Source: Streptomyces sp. ISL-1
GTDB lineage: Bacteria; Actinomycetota; Actinomycetes; Streptomycetales; Streptomycetaceae
Direction of reading: 5' to 3'
Assembly (NCBI RefSeq): GCF_018614585.1
Contig: NZ_JAGGOI010000015.1
Location: 108,976 to 172,975 of the forward strand
DNA: 64,000 nucleotides
The position numbers and the translations under genes are program-made. The first letter of the stretch is position 1. Every line of letters starts with the position of its first letter. Below, one piece after another: positions 30,146 through 39,998 of this stretch. Under the pieces are notes generated by a model, which saw only the letters and a list, made by a program, of their open reading frames with translations, ran no database searches and was not told the DNA's origin.

Positions 30146-30780
30146 GCGCGCGCATCCTCGTCGTCGACAACTACGACAGCTTTGTCTTCAACCTCGTCCA
30201 GTACCTGTACCAGCTCGGAGCCGAGTGCGAGGTCCTGCGCAACGACGAGGTGGCCCTCGAGCACGCGCAGGACGGCTTCGACGGCGTCCTGCTCTCCCCC
30301 GGGCCGGGCACGCCCGAGCACGCCGGTGTATGCGTCGAGATGGTGCGGCACTGCGCGGAGACCGGCGTTCCGGTCTTCGGCGTCTGCCTGGGCATGCAGT
30401 CCATGGCGGTGGCGTACGGCGGTGTGGTGGACCGCGCCCCCGAGTTGCTGCACGGCAAGACCTCGCCGGTCACGCACGAGGGCAAGGGCGTCTTCGCCGG
30501 GCTGCCTTCGCCCTTCACCGCGACCCGCTACCACTCCCTGGCCGCGGAGCCGGCGGAGTTGCCGGACGAGCTGGAGGTCACGGCACGGACGGCGGACGGC
30601 ATCATCATGGGTCTGCGCCACCGTGAACTGGCCGTCGAGGGCGTGCAGTTCCACCCCGAGTCGGTCCTGACCGAGCATGGGCATCTGATGCTCGCCAACT
30701 GGTTGGAGCAGTGCGGCGACACCGGGGCGGTCGGGCGTTCCGCGGGGCTCGCACCGGTGGTGGGCAAGGCCGTGGCGTGA
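30142..30780 (+). CDS. pabA: Aminodeoxychorismate/anthranilate synthase component II (glutamine amidotransferase)
   Basis: A class I glutamine amidotransferase that supplies ammonia to a chorismate-using partner, for folate (PabA) or tryptophan (TrpG). The 212-residue protein has the oxyanion region LSPGPGTPEHAG, nucleophile Cys82 in FGVCLGMQ, and the His-Glu pair in VQFHPESVL. It is the same gene called trpG at this position in mycobacteria. The partner synthase is not in the window, so the pathway is undecided. The start overlaps the small membrane gene, and the stop overlaps the next sortase start. Confidence 0.93.
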   Translation: MSARILVVDNYDSFVFNLVQYLYQLGAECEVLRNDEVALEHAQDGFDGVLLSPGPGTPEHAGVCVEMVRHCAETGVPVFGVCLGMQSMAVAYGGVVDRAPELLHGKTSPVTHEGKGVFAGLPSPFTATRYHSLAAEPAELPDELEVTARTADGIIMGLRHRELAVEGVQFHPESVLTEHGHLMLANWLEQCGDTGAVGRSAGLAPVVGKAVA

Positions 30781-31970
30781 GTGGTCAGCGCCCTGATGAC
30801 GGGTATGAGTACGACCCGCTGACGGGCCCGTTGCCGCCGGGGGAGCAGAGATCGCCGTGGTTCCGGGAGGAGAGCGTTCCGGAGGAGGAGCAGCCCCCGC
30901 CGCCCCCGCAGGAGTGGCCTGGCTACGGCCAGTACTCCGCGGACGACCCGGCGGGCTATCAGGGGGACTGGTACGCCCAGCCGGAACCGGTGCAGATACC
31001 GCAACCGGCCCCCGTACCCCTGCCGCGACGTGAGCCGGCTTCTGCTCCGATTCCGCAGCGGACACCCGAACCGGTACCGGTGTCCGAGCCGATTCCGGTG
31101 CCGGACGACGAGACCGTGGCTCTGCGTACGGCTGACACCCGTCGCGCGCTGGAGACCCCCGCGGGTCCCGGCCGGGCGGAGCGCCGCCGGGCGGCCAAGG
31201 GGCGGGGCCGTAAGCGCCCTGAGGCCGCCGCCCCGGCGACGTCCGAGTCCGGCAGACCCCTTTCGCGGGTCGAGGCCCGCCGAGCCGCGCGTGCGGCGAA
31301 GGACAGCCCCGCCGTCATCGCCAGCCGCGCCATAGGCGAACTGTTCATCAGCTTCGGCGTGCTGATGCTGCTGTTCGTCACGTACCAGCTCTGGTGGACG
31401 AACATCCGCGCGGGCCAGCAGGCCAACCAGGCGACGAACAAGATCCAGGACGACTGGGCGAACGGCCGCAAGCCCGGTGTGTTCGAGCCCGGGCAGGGCT
31501 TCGCCATAATGCACATCCCCAAGCTGGATGTGGTCGTCCCGATCGCCGAGGGCATCAGCAAGCCCAAGGTCCTCGACCGCGGCATGGTCGGGCACTACTC
31601 CGACGGGAAGCTGAAGACGGCGATGCCCTCGGACAAATCGGGCAACTTCGCGGTCGCGGGCCACCGCAACACGCACGGCGAGCCGTTCCGGTACATCAAC
31701 CGTCTCGAGCCGGGGGACCCGATCGTTGTTGAGACGCAGGACGCGTACTACACGTACAAGATGGCGAACATCCTTCCCCAGACCTCGCCGTCGAACGTGT
31801 CGGTGATCGGTCCGGTGCCGCAGGGCTCCGGGTTCACCGGGCCGGGCCGGTACATCACGCTCACGACGTGTACGCCGGAATTCACGAGTACGTACCGAAT
31901 GATCGTGTGGGGCAAGATGGTCGAGGAACGGCCGCGCAGCAAGGGCAAACCGGACGCGCTCGTCGGCTGA
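30777..31970 (+). CDS. Class E sortase with long Pro-rich N-terminal extension
   Basis: A 397-residue sortase; GTG start overlapping the pabA stop (GTGA). Residues 1-~175 are a cytoplasmic disordered extension rich in Pro, Glu and Arg, starting with DGYEYDPLTGPLPPGEQ. A membrane anchor follows (~183-205, ISFGVLMLLFVTYQLWW), then the sortase barrel with His296 (VAGHRNTHG) and Cys365 (TLTTCTPEF). The extension is unusual in size and may dock cytoplasmic partners (inference). Part of the three-sortase cluster. Confidence 0.9.
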   Translation: MSGQRPDDGYEYDPLTGPLPPGEQRSPWFREESVPEEEQPPPPPQEWPGYGQYSADDPAGYQGDWYAQPEPVQIPQPAPVPLPRREPASAPIPQRTPEPVPVSEPIPVPDDETVALRTADTRRALETPAGPGRAERRRAAKGRGRKRPEAAAPATSESGRPLSRVEARRAARAAKDSPAVIASRAIGELFISFGVLMLLFVTYQLWWTNIRAGQQANQATNKIQDDWANGRKPGVFEPGQGFAIMHIPKLDVVVPIAEGISKPKVLDRGMVGHYSDGKLKTAMPSDKSGNFAVAGHRNTHGEPFRYINRLEPGDPIVVETQDAYYTYKMANILPQTSPSNVSVIGPVPQGSGFTGPGRYITLTTCTPEFTSTYRMIVWGKMVEERPRSKGKPDALVG

Positions 31971-32012
31971 GACGCCGAGGCGCTATGAGACTTCAAGACG
32001 GGAAAAGGTGCA

Positions 32013-32690
32013 GTGGCACGTGCTCGTGGCCGGATCGCCGGCGTCATCAGTGTCTTCGGCGAACTGCTGATCACTGCGGGCGTGGTGCTGGGGCTCTTCG
32101 TCGTCTACTCACTGTGGTGGACGAACGTTCTCGCCGACCGTGAGGCCTCCAAACAGGGCAACGAGATGCGCGATGGCTGGGCGAACCGGGGCCCTGGCGC
32201 GCTCGACACCAAGGACGGCATCGGCTTCCTCCACGTACCCGCCATGGGCGACGGCGAGGTGCTGGTGAAGAAGGGCACCGACGCCGAGGCCCTGAACAAC
32301 GGTATCGCCGGCTACTACACCGCCCCGATCAAGTCGGCGCTCCCCTGGGACGACAGGGGGAACTTCACGCTCGCCGCGCACCGCGACGGCCACGGCGCGA
32401 AGTTCCACAACATCCACAAGCTGAAGGACGGCGACCCGATCGTCTTCGAGACGCGGGACACCTGGTACGTCTACAAGGTCTACAAGCGGCTCCCGGAGAC
32501 CTCGAAGTACAACGTGGATGTGCTGCAGCCGGTCCCGAAGGAGTCGGGGAAGACCAAGCCGGGCCGGTACATCACGCTGACGACGTGCACGCCGCTGTAC
32601 ACGTCGGACTACCGCTACATCGTGTGGGGCGAGCTGACACGCACGGAGAAGGTCGACCACGACCGTACGCTGCCGGAGGAGCTGCACTAG
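32013..32690 (+). CDS. Class E sortase (third of the cluster)
   Basis: A 225-residue sortase with a short N-terminus, a membrane anchor (~10-32, VISVFGELLITAGVVLGLF), His123 (LAAHRDGHG) and Cys192 (TLTTCTPLY). The conserved barrel sequence KPGRYITLTTCTP is shared with the preceding gene. GTG start 42 nt after it. A strong bidirectional terminator follows, closing the rightward operon. Confidence 0.9.
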   Translation: MARARGRIAGVISVFGELLITAGVVLGLFVVYSLWWTNVLADREASKQGNEMRDGWANRGPGALDTKDGIGFLHVPAMGDGEVLVKKGTDAEALNNGIAGYYTAPIKSALPWDDRGNFTLAAHRDGHGAKFHNIHKLKDGDPIVFETRDTWYVYKVYKRLPETSKYNVDVLQPVPKESGKTKPGRYITLTTCTPLYTSDYRYIVWGELTRTEKVDHDRTLPEELH

Positions 32691-32728
32691 CCCGCACGGA
32701 CGCGGCTAGCCCGCCCGCACGGACGCGA

Positions 32729-32764
32729 GAAGCCCCGGCACCCTTGGGTGGGTGCCGGGGCTTC
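32729..32764. terminator. Bidirectional terminator between sortase and pknB
   Basis: Perfect 15-bp GC-rich stem (32729-32743 / 32750-32764) with a 6-nt loop and TTTCTC after it, between convergent genes. Confidence 0.88.
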
Positions 32765-32794
32765 TTTCTCGCCGTACGGAGCGCTGCCGGTCGG

Positions 32795-34783
32795 CTAGCC
32801 GCCGGCGCCGCCGAAGAATCCGCCGCCGTCGTTCCCGCCGTTGTTCCCGCCGCCGCCACCACCGATCGTCGTGATCGTGATCGTGGTGGTCGCCGGGTCA
32901 ACCTGGGTGCCGGGCTGCGGGTCGAGCCCGGTCACTATGGCGTTGTCGTCCGTGGGGCTGCCGGGCGCGAACGTGACGCTCCTGAAGCCGCTCTGCTCCA
33001 GGATCTTCTTGGCCTCGGAGAGCTTCTTGGTCCTGATCTCCGGAACCGGCACCAGCGTCTGCTGCGGGCCCTTGGAGACCTCCAGCGTCACCTGCGTGCC
33101 CTTGGCCGCCTTCTGGCCGCCTTCCGGGCTCTGCTTGACGACCTGGCCCGCAGGCTGGTCGGAGTCCACATCCACCCGCGCGACCGTGAACTCGAGGGTC
33201 TCGAGCTGACCCTTGGCCGCATCGAACTGCTGGCCCACGACCGGAGGCACGTCGATCTTGGACTGTTTGGCCACGGTGAGGGTGACAGTCGAGCCCTTCT
33301 CGGCCTCGGTGCCGCCCTTGGGGTCCTGTTCGAGCACGGTGCCCGGGTCCTCGTCGGACTCGGTTTCCCTGACCTCGACCTTGAATTCCTTGCCGCTCAG
33401 CTGTTCCCTGGCGCTCGCCAGGGACTTCTCCCTGACGTCGGGGACCTCGACCTTGGGCGCGCCCTCCGAGACGACCACCTGGATCGTCTCGCCCTGCGGC
33501 ATCTTGCCCTCGGCGGGCGTCTGGCTGCAGATGCTGCCCTTGGGGTACTCGCAGCGCTTCGTACCGGACTGCGCGACCTCGACGCCTGCGTTGCTCGCGA
33601 GCGTCTGGGCTTCCGCGAACCGCTTGCCCACCAGCTGCGGCACCCGCACATCGCCGTTGCCGCCGCCGTTGCCGTCGAAGACCGACTTGCCGATCAGCAC
33701 CGCGCCGACCAGCACCAGAATGCCCGCGAGCACCAGCAGGATCGTCGAGGTGTTCGACTTCTTCTGGCGGCGGCGGTCCGGTCGGTCGTCGTAACCGCCG
33801 TAGCCCCCGTCGTCCGGGTTCATCGGCGGGAGCATCGATGTCTGGCCGCCCGGGTCTGCCTGGCGCAGCGCCGTGGTCGCCTGGTCGTCCGGGGGGTATC
33901 CGCCGTAGCCGACCGCGCCCATCGCCGCCGTCGCCGCGACCGGCTGGCCGTCGAGGCAGGCCTCGATGTCGGCGCGCATCTCGTCGGCCGACTGGTAGCG
34001 GTAGTCGGGGTCCTTGACCAGCGCCTTCAGCACGATCGCGTCCATCTCGGGCGTGATCTCGGGGTCGAAGTTGCTCGGCGGCTGCGGCTCCTCGCGTACA
34101 TGCTGATACGCCACCGCCACCGGGGAGTCGCCCACGAAGGGCGGACGCACGGTGAGGAGCTCGTAGAGCAGGCAGCCCGTGGAGTACAGGTCTGAGCGCG
34201 CGTCGACCTGCTCGCCCTTGGCCTGCTCCGGGGAGAGGTACTGGGCGGTGCCGATGACGGCCGCGGTCTGGGTCATGGTCATGCCGGAGTCGCCCATCGC
34301 ACGGGCGATGCCGAAGTCCATGACCTTGACCTGGCCGGTGCGCGTCAGCATGACGTTCGCCGGCTTGATGTCGCGGTGGACGATGCCGTTGCGGTGCGAG
34401 TACTCGAGCGCCTGAAGGATGCCGATGGTCATCTCCAGCGTGCGCTCGGGCAGCAGCTTGCGCCCGGAGTGCAGCAGCTCTCTGAGCGTGGACCCGTCGA
34501 CGTACTCCATGACGATGTACGGGATCGACACCCCGTCCACGTAGTCCTCGCCGGTGTCGTAGACAGCGACGATCGCGGGGTGGTTGAGCGAGGCGGCCGA
34601 CTGGGCCTCACGGCGGAACCGGGCCTGGAAGGACGGATCGCGGGCTAGGTCGGCCCGCAGCGTCTTCACGGCGACGGTGCGGCCGAGCCGGGTGTCGTGG
34701 GCGAGGTAGACCTCTGCCATGCCACCACGGCCGAGCACCGAGCCCAGTTCGTACCGGCCGCCGAGGCGACGCGGCTCTTCCAT
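32795..34783 (-). CDS. pknB: PASTA-domain serine/threonine kinase PknB
   Basis: PknB senses muropeptides/lipid II and controls wall synthesis and division. From ATG 34783 the protein has 662 residues. The kinase domain (1-~275) has GRGGMAEVY, Lys40, HRDIKPAN with Asp138, and DFG at 156-158. A juxtamembrane linker and membrane helix (~345-370) follow, then four PASTA repeats (about 385-640). The C-terminus is an unusual Gly/Asn-rich tail ([15 protein letters not shown]). The frame is open 28 codons further upstream but without family similarity. Downstream gene order pbpA-rodA-pstP-fhaB-fhaA on the same strand is the standard cassette in reverse. Confidence 0.95.
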   Translation of the reverse strand: MEEPRRLGGRYELGSVLGRGGMAEVYLAHDTRLGRTVAVKTLRADLARDPSFQARFRREAQSAASLNHPAIVAVYDTGEDYVDGVSIPYIVMEYVDGSTLRELLHSGRKLLPERTLEMTIGILQALEYSHRNGIVHRDIKPANVMLTRTGQVKVMDFGIARAMGDSGMTMTQTAAVIGTAQYLSPEQAKGEQVDARSDLYSTGCLLYELLTVRPPFVGDSPVAVAYQHVREEPQPPSNFDPEITPEMDAIVLKALVKDPDYRYQSADEMRADIEACLDGQPVAATAAMGAVGYGGYPPDDQATTALRQADPGGQTSMLPPMNPDDGGYGGYDDRPDRRRQKKSNTSTILLVLAGILVLVGAVLIGKSVFDGNGGGNGDVRVPQLVGKRFAEAQTLASNAGVEVAQSGTKRCEYPKGSICSQTPAEGKMPQGETIQVVVSEGAPKVEVPDVREKSLASAREQLSGKEFKVEVRETESDEDPGTVLEQDPKGGTEAEKGSTVTLTVAKQSKIDVPPVVGQQFDAAKGQLETLEFTVARVDVDSDQPAGQVVKQSPEGGQKAAKGTQVTLEVSKGPQQTLVPVPEIRTKKLSEAKKILEQSGFRSVTFAPGSPTDDNAIVTGLDPQPGTQVDPATTTITITTIGGGGGGNNGGNDGGGFFGGAGG

Positions 34784-34951
34784 AACTGTTCCAGCCCTCT
34801 CCGTCAGTCCCGACCGCACCGGTGTGTGGTCCGGCGGTGTGCTGTTCGCGCATACGCTACCGGGCACGCCGTACCTGATCCGCCCGTGACCGTCACCTGA
34901 TACCCGACCGGTATCGCAATGTGCAGGTATGGGCCCCAGACGTGATCCGCG

Positions 34952-36415
34952 TCACTTCTTGCTGTCCAGTACCGCTTTCATCACGGCCTTGGCGATGGGG
35001 GCGGCGAGACCGCCACCGCTGATGTCGTCCCGCTTGGCCTCGCTGTCCTCGACCACGACTGCCACGGCGACCGGGGATCCGCCGTCGGGGGACTTCGCGT
35101 ACGAGATGAACCAGGCGTACGGGTTCTTGCTGTTGTTCTCGCCGTGCTGAGCGGTACCGGTCTTGCCGCCGACCTCGACGCCTTCGATCTTGGCGTTGGT
35201 GCCGGTGCCCTCCTTGACGACGTTTTCCATCATCTCCTGGAGGAGCTGCGCGTTCTTCTGGGAGAGCGGGCGGCTCATCTCCTGCGGCTCGTTCTTCGTG
35301 ATGACGTCCAGGTTGGGCGCTTCCAGCTGGTCGATCATGTACGGCTTCATCAGCTTGCCGTCGTTGGCGATCGCCGCGGTGACCATGGCCATCTGGAGGG
35401 GGGTGGTGGCGGTGTTGAACTGGCCGATGGACGACAGGGCGTTGCCCGGGCGGTCCATCGTCTTGTCGTAGACGGAGGCGGCGGCCCGCACCGGAGTGTC
35501 GATCTCGGGGTTGTTGAAGCCGAACTTCTGGGCCGTCTCCACCATCTTGTCCCGGCCGACCTTGTCACCGAGGTTGGCGAAGACGGAGTTGCAGGAGACC
35601 TTGAGCGCCTGGTTCAGGCTGGCGTTCTTGCAGCCGTTGGCGTGGTTGATCATCGGCGTGCGGGTGTTGGGCAGGATGTACGGCTCCGGGGTGTCCGTCG
35701 GCGCGTTGATGTCGTCGACGGCGCCGTGCTCGAGGGCCGCGGCTGCGGTGAGCACCTTGAAGGTGGAGCCGGGCGGGTAGACCTCGCGCAGCGCGCGGTT
35801 CAGCTTCGGCTTGTCCTTGTCCCGCTCCAGCGCCAGCCACGCCTTCTCGTCCTTGCCGGAGTAGCCGGCGAAGGTCGAGGGGTCGTACGAGGGGGTGGAG
35901 GCCAGCGCCAGGATCTTGCCGGTCTGCGGGTCGATCGCCGCGACCGCGCCCTTCTTGGAGCCGAGGCGCTCGAAGGCGGCCTTCTGCGCGGCGCCGTTGA
36001 GGGTGGTGACGACGTTGCCTCCCACCTTCTTGTCGCCGGTGAACATCGCCATCGTGCGGTCGAAGAAGAGCTGATCGGAGTTGCCGGTGAGGATGCCGTC
36101 CTGGAGCTTCTCGATCTGGTTGGCGTCGAAGGCCTGCGACGCGTAGCCCGTGACCGGCGCCCACATGGGGCCGTCGACGTAGGTGCGCTTGTACTTGAAG
36201 TCCGTGTCGTTCGTCTCCACGGAGCCGGTGATCGGCTTGCCGTCGACGATGATGTTCCCGCGCTCTCCGGCGTACCGCTCGATCAGGACACGGCGGTTCT
36301 TCGAGTGGGTGTTGAGTTCCTCGGCCTCGACGTACTGGAGCCAGTTCGTGCGCGCCAGCAGGGCCAGCACGAGGAGCCCGCAGAAGATCGCGATCCGGCG
36401 CAAGGGCTTGTTCAC
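34952..36415 (-). CDS. pbpA: Penicillin-binding protein PbpA (class B transpeptidase)
   Basis: A class B PBP that cross-links peptidoglycan with the glycosyltransferase RodA. The 487-residue protein has one N-terminal membrane helix (~7-25), a dimerisation domain, and the transpeptidase motifs STFK (Ser217-Lys220), SCN (274-276) and KTG (418-420), all intact. The GTG start overlaps the rodA stop (GTGA), so the pair is translationally coupled, which fits a stoichiometric complex. Confidence 0.95.
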   Translation of the reverse strand: MNKPLRRIAIFCGLLVLALLARTNWLQYVEAEELNTHSKNRRVLIERYAGERGNIIVDGKPITGSVETNDTDFKYKRTYVDGPMWAPVTGYASQAFDANQIEKLQDGILTGNSDQLFFDRTMAMFTGDKKVGGNVVTTLNGAAQKAAFERLGSKKGAVAAIDPQTGKILALASTPSYDPSTFAGYSGKDEKAWLALERDKDKPKLNRALREVYPPGSTFKVLTAAAALEHGAVDDINAPTDTPEPYILPNTRTPMINHANGCKNASLNQALKVSCNSVFANLGDKVGRDKMVETAQKFGFNNPEIDTPVRAAASVYDKTMDRPGNALSSIGQFNTATTPLQMAMVTAAIANDGKLMKPYMIDQLEAPNLDVITKNEPQEMSRPLSQKNAQLLQEMMENVVKEGTGTNAKIEGVEVGGKTGTAQHGENNSKNPYAWFISYAKSPDGGSPVAVAVVVEDSEAKRDDISGGGLAAPIAKAVMKAVLDSKK

Positions 36416-37821
36416 GGTCGGACCACCTGGGTCATCTCGGCATCGGGGGACGGGGCGGGCGCGGGAGCGGGACGGCGGGCCGTGTCGCTGATGCGGATCA
36501 GGATGCCGACCAGGGCCCAGTTGGCGATCACGGACGAGCCACCGTACGCGACGAACGGCATGGTCATACCGGTCAGCGGGATGAGCCCCATCACACCGCC
36601 GGCGACCACGAAGACCTGGATGGCGAGGGCGCCGGAGAGGCCGATCGCGAGGAGTTTGCCGAACGGGTCGCGGGCGGCGAGAGCGGTGCGTACGCCGCGC
36701 TCCACGATCAGGCCGTAGATCATCAGGAACGCCATCATCCCGGCGAGACCGAGCTCCTCGCCGAAGGTGGAGAGGATGAAGTCGGAGTTGGCGGCGAAGC
36801 CGATGAGGTCGGAGTCGCCCTGGCCGAGGCCGGTGCCGAGCGTGCCGCCCGAGCCGAACGACATCAGGGCCTGGCCGATCTGCTCGCTCTGCTCCCAGGT
36901 CTTCTCGGCGAACGGATTGAGCCAGAACTCGACGCGCTGCTGGACGTGCGGCTCGAATGTGGCGACGCCGACCGCGCCGACCGCGGACATCAGCAGACCG
37001 AAGACGATCCAGCTGGTGCGCTCGGTGGCGACGTACAGCATGATCACGAAGAGGCCGAAGAACAGCAGCGAGGTACCCAGGTCGGTCTCGAAGACCAGGA
37101 TCAGGATCGACATCACCCAGACCACGAGAATGGGTCCGAGGTCACGGCCTCGCGGCAGGTACAGGCCCATGAACCGGCGGCTGGCCAGCGCCAGGGCGTC
37201 CCGTTTCACCATCAGATAGCCGGAGAAGAAGATCGCGATGATGATCTTTGCGAACTCGCCGGGCTGGATGGTGAAGGGGCCGAGGCTGATCCAGATCTTC
37301 GCGCCGTTCACCGCGGGGAAGAACACCGGCATGATCAGCAGGACCAGCGACACCGCCATCGAGATGTAGGTGTAGCGCTGCAGGATCCGGTGGTCCTTGA
37401 TCAGGATCAGTACGCCGACGAAGAGGGCGATCCCGATCGCTGAGTACAGCAGCTGCTTGGGGGCGTCGGGGCTGAAGCCTCCGAAGAGCGTCTTGGCCCG
37501 CTGGATCAGCCGGGGCGACTGATCCAGGCGCCAGATCATCACCAGGCCGAGGCCGTTGAGCAGGGTGGCCAGCGGCAGCAGCAGCGGGTCCGCGTACATG
37601 GCGAACTTGCGCACCACGAGGTGGGCGACGCCGGCGAGCAGGCCGAGGCCGAGCCCGTATCCGAGCAGACCGGCAGGCACTTCGCCGTTCAGGGCGAGGC
37701 CGACGTTGAGGTACGCGAATACCGGGATGACGACGGCGAAGGCGAGCAGCGCCAGTTCGGTGTTGCGCCGGCTCGGTGCTTCGATCGCGCCGATCGTGGT
37801 GGTGTTGGTGACAACGCTCAT
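36412..37821 (-). CDS. rodA: RodA/FtsW-family peptidoglycan glycosyltransferase
   Basis: A SEDS family lipid II polymerase with about ten to twelve membrane helices. The 469-residue product keeps the signature areas GAKIWISLGPFTIQPGEFAKI, VWVMSILILVFETDLGTSLLF (with the catalytic-type Asp) and PLTGMTMPFVAYGGSS. It overlaps pbpA and follows pstP by 25 nt. Position in the pknB-pstP cassette marks it as the RodA-type enzyme rather than the divisional FtsW of the dcw cluster. Confidence 0.94.
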   Translation of the reverse strand: MSVVTNTTTIGAIEAPSRRNTELALLAFAVVIPVFAYLNVGLALNGEVPAGLLGYGLGLGLLAGVAHLVVRKFAMYADPLLLPLATLLNGLGLVMIWRLDQSPRLIQRAKTLFGGFSPDAPKQLLYSAIGIALFVGVLILIKDHRILQRYTYISMAVSLVLLIMPVFFPAVNGAKIWISLGPFTIQPGEFAKIIIAIFFSGYLMVKRDALALASRRFMGLYLPRGRDLGPILVVWVMSILILVFETDLGTSLLFFGLFVIMLYVATERTSWIVFGLLMSAVGAVGVATFEPHVQQRVEFWLNPFAEKTWEQSEQIGQALMSFGSGGTLGTGLGQGDSDLIGFAANSDFILSTFGEELGLAGMMAFLMIYGLIVERGVRTALAARDPFGKLLAIGLSGALAIQVFVVAGGVMGLIPLTGMTMPFVAYGGSSVIANWALVGILIRISDTARRPAPAPAPSPDAEMTQVVRP

Positions 37822-37846
37822 GGTGGAGAGGGCCCCCTACGGCCGA

Positions 37847-39343
37847 TTACTGCTTTCCGCAGTTCGAGGCCAGCTTCTGCTCCTCCTCCGAGAGGGTGGG
37901 CCCCGGAGAGGGAGTAGCTGCGGTCGGCTTGGTCTTGGCGGTCTGGGTGGTCGGCTTGCCGGTGGTGCCACCGGTGTCGCCCTCGCCGGGCGGCGGGGTG
38001 CTCGCGCGTTCTGCCGCCTCGTGGCGCTGCTCGTCCTTCTTGCAGGCGGTGGCCTGGACGGCGAGCTCGTCGATCTTCGCGCGTGCCCTGCCGAGGCTCT
38101 CGGCGGCGATCGTCGCCTCCACCTGCTTGCGCTGGTAGGGCGGGAGGTACTTGAGTTCGATCTCAGGGTGGTCCTTCTCGACCTTCGAGAGGGAGACCCA
38201 GGCCAGGTCCTGGCTGATGCCCTGGTAGAGGGCGACGTGCTCATCCTGGGAGCCGACGTAGTACTGGGTCTGAGTCCAGCGGTAGCCGCCGTACAGACCG
38301 CCGCCGACAACCGCCAGGGCGAGCACGATGTAGAACGATCTCTTCAGCCACTTGCGGCCGCCGCGCGGCTTGATGAAGTCCTCGTCGGTGTACGCCCCGA
38401 AGCTGCCCTCGGGCGGCATGCCGCCGTATCCCATGCCGTCGCCACTGCCGGGCGGGCCGAAGCTGCCGTTCGGCTGGGGGGGCACGGGGCGGCCGAGGCC
38501 GGCCGCGCGTCCCGCCGGGGTCTGCATGGCGCCGCCGTCGTTCAGCTGGAGCTGGTTCTCGGCGACCGCGCCGACGACGACCGGGGTGTCGTTGAGCTGC
38601 ACGGCCAGGGTGTCGTTGGAATCGGTGTCGAGAACGTCGGCGACGATGCAGGTGATGTTGTCGGGGCCGCCGCCGCGCAGGGCGAGCTGGATCAGGTCCT
38701 GGACAGTCTCCTGCGGGCCCTGGTAGCTGGCGAGGGTCTCCTCCATCGTCTGGTGGGAGACGACGCCGGACAGGCCGTCGGAGCAGATCAGATAGCGGTC
38801 GCCGGCGCGGACCTCGCGGATGGAGAGGTCGGGCTCGACATGGTCACCGCTGCCCAGCGCGCGCATCAGCAGGGAGCGCTGCGGGTGGGTGGTCGCTTCT
38901 TCCTCGGTGATCCGGCCCTCGTCGACGAGGCGCTGCACCCAGGTGTGGTCCTGGGTGATCTGCGTCAGCACGCCGTCGCGGAGCAGATAGGCGCGCGAGT
39001 CGCCGACATGTACCAGGCCGAGGCGCTGGCCGGTCCAGAGCAGGGCGGTGAGGGTGGTGCCCATGCCTTCGAGCTGGGGGTCCTCCTCGACCATCAGCCG
39101 CAGCTGGTCGTTGGCGCGCTGCACGGCCGTACCGAGCGAGGTGAGGATGTCGGAGCCAGGCACGTCGTCGTCGAGCGTGACAAGCGTGGAGATGACCTCC
39201 GAGGAGGCGACCTCGCCGGCGGCCTGGCCGCCCATGCCGTCGGCGATGGCCAGAAGGCGGGGGCCGGCGTAGCCGGAATCCTCGTTGCCCTCCCGGATCA
39301 TGCCCTTGTGAGATCCGGCGGCGAAGCGCAGAGACAGACTCAT
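37847..39343 (-). CDS. pstP: PP2C-type serine/threonine protein phosphatase PstP
   Basis: PstP removes phosphates from PknA/PknB and their substrates. From ATG 39343 the protein has 498 residues. The PP2C domain (1-~240) has metal-binding motifs REGNEDSGYAG, IADGMGGQAAGE, ICSDGLSGVV and GGGPDNITCIV. A Pro/Gly-rich linker, one membrane helix (~300-320) and an extracellular region with a Thr/Pro-rich C-terminal tail ending NCGKQ follow. The frame continues 18 codons upstream, but GGCGAGG before this ATG and the family start MSLSLRFAAGSHKG favour it. Confidence 0.94.
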   Translation of the reverse strand: MSLSLRFAAGSHKGMIREGNEDSGYAGPRLLAIADGMGGQAAGEVASSEVISTLVTLDDDVPGSDILTSLGTAVQRANDQLRLMVEEDPQLEGMGTTLTALLWTGQRLGLVHVGDSRAYLLRDGVLTQITQDHTWVQRLVDEGRITEEEATTHPQRSLLMRALGSGDHVEPDLSIREVRAGDRYLICSDGLSGVVSHQTMEETLASYQGPQETVQDLIQLALRGGGPDNITCIVADVLDTDSNDTLAVQLNDTPVVVGAVAENQLQLNDGGAMQTPAGRAAGLGRPVPPQPNGSFGPPGSGDGMGYGGMPPEGSFGAYTDEDFIKPRGGRKWLKRSFYIVLALAVVGGGLYGGYRWTQTQYYVGSQDEHVALYQGISQDLAWVSLSKVEKDHPEIELKYLPPYQRKQVEATIAAESLGRARAKIDELAVQATACKKDEQRHEAAERASTPPPGEGDTGGTTGKPTTQTAKTKPTAATPSPGPTLSEEEQKLASNCGKQ

Positions 39344-39472
39344 GCGCACCTCGCCCGTCGACTCGGGGTACAGCCGGTCTCGAGCCACACTGCCCACCCT
39401 CCGGTCGGGAGCCCGTCCCGGTCCGCTGTCGGGACCGCGGCGGCTCGCTCGCTCCGCTCGCTCATTGTCGTA

Positions 39473-39988
39473 CTACTTCCGCAGCTCGATGACGGTCTTG
39501 CCGATGCGGATCGGCGCGCCCAGCGGAATCGGTGTCGGGGTGGTGAGCCGGGTCCGGTCGAGATATGTGCCATTGGTGGACCCGAGATCCTCGACGATCC
39601 ACTGGCCGTCACGGTCCGGGTAGATCCTGGCATGCCTGCTGGACGCGTAGTCGTCGTCCAGCACGATCGTGGAGTCGTGCGCCCGGCCCAGCGTGATGGT
39701 CTGGCCCTGCAGGGCGACCGTTGTGCCCGTGAGGGTTCCTTCGGACACAACCAGTTTGGTGGGCGCCCCACGGCGCTGGCGTCCGCCGCTCGCCTGCTGG
39801 CGCTGCTGCGGTGGCGCGGTGGTCTGGCGCGTCTGCTGGGGACGCGCGTCGGCGTTGCGGCGTGAGCCGCGCTGCGTGACGCGCGTACCGAACAGGTCGC
39901 TGCGGATGACCTGGACGGCCACGATCACGAATAGCCACAGAACGGCCAGGAATCCTAGCCGCATGACCGTAAGGGTCAGCTCTGACAT
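39473..39988 (-). CDS. fhaB: FHA domain protein FhaB (FipA-type)
   Basis: Binds phosphothreonine proteins of the PknB network; the mycobacterial homologue helps division under stress. The 171-residue product has an N-terminal membrane helix (~8-27), a basic Gln/Arg/Ala-rich linker and a C-terminal FHA domain (~85-170). The FHA key motifs are present: TLGRAHDST, SSRHARI and DLGSTNGTYLD. It lies 10 nt after fhaA. Confidence 0.93.
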   Translation of the reverse strand: MSELTLTVMRLGFLAVLWLFVIVAVQVIRSDLFGTRVTQRGSRRNADARPQQTRQTTAPPQQRQQASGGRQRRGAPTKLVVSEGTLTGTTVALQGQTITLGRAHDSTIVLDDDYASSRHARIYPDRDGQWIVEDLGSTNGTYLDRTRLTTPTPIPLGAPIRIGKTVIELRK

Positions 39989-39998
39989 TGCCCCCGCT

